This document shows, one piece after another, positions 60,266 to 64,000 of a DNA stretch of 64,000 nucleotides. The stretch's first letter is position 1. Each line of letters opens with the position of its first letter. A program made the translations under genes and the position numbers. The DNA is from Paenibacillus mesophilus (lineage in GTDB: Bacteria > Bacillota > Bacilli > Paenibacillales > NBRC-103111). The stretch covers positions 45,851 through 109,850 of the forward strand of contig NZ_VCRA01000024.1 of assembly GCF_005938385.1 (NCBI RefSeq). The letters run 5' to 3'. The notes under the pieces were generated by a model. That model was not told the DNA's origin, did no database searches, and saw only the letters and a list, made by a program, of their open reading frames with translations.

Positions 60266-62689
60266 TCAAACCGTTCTCATCGGAACAAAAAAAGCGTTCT
60301 CCAGGTCGCGGGCCGACAAGGGCCGGCTGAAGTAAAAGCCTTGTATTTCCTTGCAATCGTTGTCGGTCAATATGTCGAGCTGATCCTTCGTCTCGATTCC
60401 TTCCGCGACAACTTCCATATCCAAATGCTGCGCCATCGAAATGATCGTCGCAACAATGGCTTTATCGCTCTTATTGACGGCAATATCCCGGATAAAGGAC
60501 CGGTCTATTTTCAGCTTGTGAATCGGGAACTGCTTCAAATAATTGAAAGAGCTGTAGCCTGTGCCGAAATCGTCCAAGCTGATCCGGACGCCGTATTCGG
60601 TTAACTCGTTCAAAATACCGGCAGATACGGCGGCGTTCATCATCATGCTCTCCGTAATCTCCAGCTCGAGATATCGGGGGGCGAGACCCGCCTCTTCCAA
60701 AATTTTTCTTATGTAGTCAATGAGATTGGATTGATGGAATTGCTGGGAAGACAAATTGACCGATACGGGAATGAGCGGCCCTCCCGTGTCGTGCCACTCT
60801 TTCATTTGCCGGCACGCTTCACGCAATACCCAAGTCCCCAGTTCATAAATCATTCCCGACTCTTCCGCGATGGGGATGAACACGCCCGGGGCCAATAGGC
60901 CTCTGGTCGGGTGATTCCAGCGCACAAGAGCTTCGACGCCGACGATTTGGCTGTCGCACGTTCGAATTTGCGGCTGGTAATGCAGCAGAAGCTCGTTCCG
61001 CTCGATCGCTTTCCTCAGATCGCCCTCCAGCTGTATTTTTTGCAGCAGCTGCTCGTTCAGCTCGCTTGTAAAAAACTGAAACCCGTTTTTTCCGTTTTTC
61101 TTCACTTCGTACATCGCCGTGTCCGCATTTTTCAGCAATTGGACCGCATCTTGTCCGTCGTCCGGGTACACGGCTATTCCGACGCTCGCCGTAACATAGA
61201 AATCATTTTCCTTGAGCCGGTAAGGAAGCCCGATCGCTCCTATGATGCGTTCCGCCAAATTCGCGGCGTCGTCATTCTCGAAGCAATGGTCATAGAGAAG
61301 CGTAAATTCGTCCCCGCCGATTCGCGCCAAAGTCACTTCGAGCCCTGCCGTACACGCGCCGATTCGCCGGCATATTTCCTGCAGCAGCAAGTCTCCGTAT
61401 GTATGACCGAGGGAATCGTTGATCATTTTGAAACGGTCGATGTCCATCACCATGACGGCGAATCGCGCGGACTCTCTCTCGATCGTCTCCGAGAGCACGC
61501 GGTTGAACATTCGTCTATTCGGCAATCCGGTCAATTCATCGTGATAGGCCAAATATTGAATTTTTTCCTTCGTCCGCTTCTCCTCGGTCACATCCCTGGC
61601 TATGATATAGTTGCCTACAACTTGTCCATCCAGCTTCACCGGAACATTCACCACGCTCAATTCGACCCGGTGCCCTCCCCGATGAATAATCGCCGTTTCA
61701 TAGACTTGCATTTCGCCGCTGAAGGACTTCAGGAACAGGCCCCGCGTACGTTCCCGCTCCTCCTCGGCGATAACGGGAAGGATCGCGTCGATCGATTGAT
61801 GGAGCAGCAAGGAGCCGGGCAATCCCGTGATCTTGGAGGCGGCGGGGTTGAATCCGATAATTTGATTATGCAGATTGACCGTGATGATGCCGTCCTGGTT
61901 ATTCTCGTACAACGATTTATACCATTTCTCGTGCTCGTTCATTTCCGATTCTTTATGGGAAAACTTTCTGGAGATGAATATGCCGAGCAGCGACAAGCCG
62001 AGCGTAAACAGTGTACCTCCCGAAATGAAATAAGCGAGCCGCTTCTGATCCAGCACCATGCCTGAGGCGAGCTCCGACCTGCCGCCCAGATGAAAGTCCG
62101 CCGCCATCATGCCCGTATAGTGCATCCCGACGACGGCAGCGCCCATAACGAGCCCGCTCCCCAGCTTCTTCCAACCTTCTCCCCGTTCTCCGCCTTGGCG
62201 GAAATAAAACGCCAGCCATAACGCGGCGATCGATGCGGTCAGTGCGATGGCGATCGATAATGTAAAATAGATCGGATCGTATTCGATATCGATCAGCATC
62301 GCGGCCATTCCGATATAATGCATCGCCGAAATGCCGACGGCAAGGAGCACGCCGCCCCCTAGCAATTGACGAACGGTTACTTTGCTCTGTCCGACAACGT
62401 ATAGCGCGATAAAGGATGCGGCCATGGCGACCGCTACCGACAGCACGACCGTGACCAGATCATAGGCGACCGGAACGGGCAGCGTGAAGGCGAGCATCCC
62501 GACGAAGTGCATCGACCAGATGCCCATGCCCATCGCGACCGCGCCGAACACAAGCCATAACCACCGGCCGCGTCCTTTGGACGTGCTTATTCTTCCTGCC
62601 AAATCAAGAACGGTATATGATGCCGCGACGGCGACGACATACGAAAATACGACAAGCCATTTATCGTATGAGCCATGTACATGCTCCAT
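60266..62689 (-). CDS. MHYT-PAS-GGDEF-EAL c-di-GMP signalling protein
   Basis: 807 residues. The MHYT sensor (1-235) is nearly identical in sequence to that of the neighbouring kinase. A PAS domain (about 245-365) is followed by GGDEF (RIGGDEFTLLYD, intact) and EAL (GVEALVRWNHPTRG, DDFGTGYSSFNYLKQFPIHKLKID, intact). Both synthesis and hydrolysis of c-di-GMP are therefore possible. ATG 62689 is preceded by AGGAG. Adjacent placement with a shared sensor suggests that the same signal feeds a phosphorelay and c-di-GMP. Confidence 0.94.
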   Translation of the reverse strand: MEHVHGSYDKWLVVFSYVVAVAASYTVLDLAGRISTSKGRGRWLWLVFGAVAMGMGIWSMHFVGMLAFTLPVPVAYDLVTVVLSVAVAMAASFIALYVVGQSKVTVRQLLGGGVLLAVGISAMHYIGMAAMLIDIEYDPIYFTLSIAIALTASIAALWLAFYFRQGGERGEGWKKLGSGLVMGAAVVGMHYTGMMAADFHLGGRSELASGMVLDQKRLAYFISGGTLFTLGLSLLGIFISRKFSHKESEMNEHEKWYKSLYENNQDGIITVNLHNQIIGFNPAASKITGLPGSLLLHQSIDAILPVIAEEERERTRGLFLKSFSGEMQVYETAIIHRGGHRVELSVVNVPVKLDGQVVGNYIIARDVTEEKRTKEKIQYLAYHDELTGLPNRRMFNRVLSETIERESARFAVMVMDIDRFKMINDSLGHTYGDLLLQEICRRIGACTAGLEVTLARIGGDEFTLLYDHCFENDDAANLAERIIGAIGLPYRLKENDFYVTASVGIAVYPDDGQDAVQLLKNADTAMYEVKKNGKNGFQFFTSELNEQLLQKIQLEGDLRKAIERNELLLHYQPQIRTCDSQIVGVEALVRWNHPTRGLLAPGVFIPIAEESGMIYELGTWVLREACRQMKEWHDTGGPLIPVSVNLSSQQFHQSNLIDYIRKILEEAGLAPRYLELEITESMMMNAAVSAGILNELTEYGVRISLDDFGTGYSSFNYLKQFPIHKLKIDRSFIRDIAVNKSDKAIVATIISMAQHLDMEVVAEGIETKDQLDILTDNDCKEIQGFYFSRPLSARDLENAFFVPMRTV

Positions 62690-62830
62690 CCCTTCTCCTC
62701 ATTTCCACGGATAAGTCCGATTCAAGATTGACTTATCCGCACTCCATATTCCTCCAGCAACATCCATCCTGGCAGTTCCTTCGATATATCGGTAAATCTC
62801 TTAATAATCATTACTATTATAGCAGGGATA

Positions 62831-62859
62831 AAAGAAAAAAAAGCCGCGATTTTCGCGAC
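62831..62859 (-). terminator. Terminator of the SDR gene at 62898-63710
   Basis: On the minus strand GTCGCGA and TCGCGGC (one wobble) form a stem with a short AAA loop. The stem is followed by eight T. It separates the SDR gene from the MHYT genes. Confidence 0.88.
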
Positions 62860-62897
62860 TTCTTCTATGGATCTTGTATGAAAATGGTTGCATCCGA

Positions 62898-63710
62898 TTA
62901 CAACAGCGATTCCGCCCCGTCGATAAAGATCTCGGTTCCGGATATGTGGCTCGATTCTCCCGAAGCGAGAAACAAGACGAGATCGGCTACCTGCTCGGGC
63001 GTGCCCGCCTTATGCTCGAGCGGCTGGCTGCCTTGCGGATATTGGACCGGGATTTCGATTTCCTTAAGCTGCGGCGTCTTCTTCGTGTTCTCGCCGATGT
63101 TCGTATCGATCGCACCCGGGCAGATGACGTTAACGCGGATTTTGTAGCGCGCCAGCTCCAGGGCGGCCATCTTCGCGAAGGCGACCTGCCCGGCCTTCGA
63201 AGCGCTGTAGGCGGACGCGCCGAAGCCGGAAAACTTGCGGCTGCCGTTGATCGAGCTCGTAATCATAATGCTGCCGCCGTTTTGCTTCATATGGGGAATC
63301 GCATATTTGACCGCGAGAAACGTTCCCTTCAAGTTGGTCGTCAGCGTGTTGTCCCAATCCGTCTCCGACATGTTCTCGATCGGCGTCAACGTTCCGTTGA
63401 TGCCCGCATTGGCGAACACGATATCGAGCCGTTTCCACTGCTCGAACGTTTGGCGGATACCGTCGCTCATCCGCTTCGGATCCGACACGTCGATGTCGAC
63501 GACGATCGCCTGCCCGCCGGAAGCTTCGATCTGCTTCTTCACCTCGTCGGCACGATTTTCCTTCAGATCGGCAAGACATACTTTCGCGCCTTCCTGCGCC
63601 AGCCGGATCGCGGCCGCTTTTCCGATCCCAGACCCCGCTCCGGTGACGAAGGCGACCTGATCCTTGACGCGCTGCAGCTGCTGTTCGGGCTTTACTTGAG
63701 TTTGCGGCAT
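62898..63710 (-). CDS. Short-chain dehydrogenase/reductase (SDR)
   Basis: 270 residues. TGAGSGIGKA binds the nucleotide, followed by NAGINGT and the catalytic YSASKAG. VNVICPGAIDTNIGENT and the C-terminal SGTEIFIDGAESLL are typical. The substrate is unknown, and the gene stands alone between a terminator and a repeat-rich gap. ATG 63710 was chosen because AAGGAG lies eight bases upstream; the open frame runs to 63761. Confidence 0.9.
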   Translation of the reverse strand: MPQTQVKPEQQLQRVKDQVAFVTGAGSGIGKAAAIRLAQEGAKVCLADLKENRADEVKKQIEASGGQAIVVDIDVSDPKRMSDGIRQTFEQWKRLDIVFANAGINGTLTPIENMSETDWDNTLTTNLKGTFLAVKYAIPHMKQNGGSIMITSSINGSRKFSGFGASAYSASKAGQVAFAKMAALELARYKIRVNVICPGAIDTNIGENTKKTPQLKEIEIPVQYPQGSQPLEHKAGTPEQVADLVLFLASGESSHISGTEIFIDGAESLL

Positions 63711-63949
63711 AGTAGACACTCCTTTGTACCGTTTTTGGCCATTCCCCCTTATATTACCCAAAACGGCAACTGTATCCTCGGAGCGAACCTTATTTCACTG
63801 TTTATGAACCAAAGTTGCTTATTTCGCTGAAATTTGGCTCGAAAAATGAAAGAGCGAACCAAATTTTTCTATTACATTTAAGCCCCATAATTGGAATGGA
63901 GTCATCATAGTGAACTCATGTACACTATAGATGAGGGGGGGCGAACAAC
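63711..63949. repeat. AT-rich intergenic region with repeat-like motifs
   Basis: The stretch near 63787-63870 (TGAACCAAAGTTGCTTATTT, then AAATTTGGCTCG and GAGCGAACCAAATTT) resembles the sequence after mbtH near 6236-6265. It contains GAACCAAATTT/AAATTTGG inverted half-repeats. No gene is seen until the ATG at 63950. Confidence 0.55.
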
Positions 63950-64000
63950 ATGAAAAAGAACAGCATCTACGAAGAACTCCGACTGAAAGTAGCACAAGAA
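63950..64000 (+). CDS. Start of an unidentified gene (runs off window)
   Basis: Seventeen codons are visible (MKKNSIYEELRLKVAQE) after a strong GGGGGGG purine run that could serve as the ribosome binding site. The beginning is compatible with a small DNA-binding or transposase-type protein, but too little is present to name it. Confidence 0.45.
   Translation, partial: MKKNSIYEELRLKVAQE

Noticed and set aside
1..64000. CRISPR arrays, tRNA and rRNA genes
   Set aside because: No regularly spaced repeats and no recognisable tRNA or rRNA sequences were found on either strand by reading.

Overview
The window reads as a chromosome segment from a moderately GC-rich Bacillota, most likely Paenibacillaceae (Paenibacillus or Cohnella type). 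The reasons are strong AGGAGG-type ribosome binding sites, frequent GTG and TTG starts, a complete Bacillus-type bacillibactin system, a FIMAH-domain secreted protein, and extracellular-sugar style regulators and binding proteins. This assignment is an inference from gene content; no rRNA or other marker is present.

Layout. 1-4.8 kb: the 5' part of a secreted polysaccharide-active protein, a PAS/HD-GYP c-di-GMP-type protein, an HNH nuclease and the phosphopantetheinyl transferase sfp. 4.8-6.1 kb: an IS3-family element that landed in the loop of a hairpin repeat. 6.5-25.7 kb: one contiguous iron island on the minus strand: btr (bacillibactin-sensing AraC regulator), a ybbA-like esterase, feuA-feuB-feuC (uptake), then besA-dhbA-dhbC-dhbE-dhbB-dhbF-mbtH (hydrolysis and synthesis). 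Fur boxes precede each of the three transcription units. Sfp, across the IS, would charge the carrier domains of DhbB and DhbF. 25.9-35 kb: housekeeping and membrane genes (class A PBP, MenA-like prenyltransferase, a frameshifted GNAT gene, a phosphodiester-glycosidase-like protein, a DMT exporter and two unrecognised membrane proteins).

35.4-42.4 kb: a divergent catabolic locus. A five-gene minus-strand operon (SDR, IclR regulator, IlvD/Edd dehydratase, amidohydrolase, Gfo/Idh oxidoreductase) faces a class III aminotransferase. A symmetric pair of 24-nt sites covers both predicted transcription starts. 42.4-48.3 kb: a ceramidase-like protein, an AraC regulator, a GntR regulator fused to a solute-binding-protein domain, and an orphan lipoprotein solute-binding protein. 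A 40-nt element is shared, at identical spacing to the -10 box, by the promoters of the ceramidase-like gene and the orphan binding protein.

48.4-52.9 kb is the most unusual part: a small double-glycine-leader peptide with a strongly proline-rich, cysteine-free core, two consecutive terminators, a peptidyl-prolyl isomerase without a signal peptide, and a C39-peptidase ABC exporter carrying two N-terminal cyclic-nucleotide-binding domains. I read it as a dedicated processing and export system for a proline-rich secreted peptide.

53-58 kb: a large secreted beta-propeller/FIMAH protein divergent from a second GntR/solute-binding fusion regulator. 57.8-62.7 kb: two paralogues sharing an MHYT membrane sensor, one a hybrid histidine kinase with two receiver domains, the other a PAS-GGDEF-EAL protein. 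62.9-64 kb: an SDR and the first codons of a further gene. No tRNA, rRNA or CRISPR array was seen.
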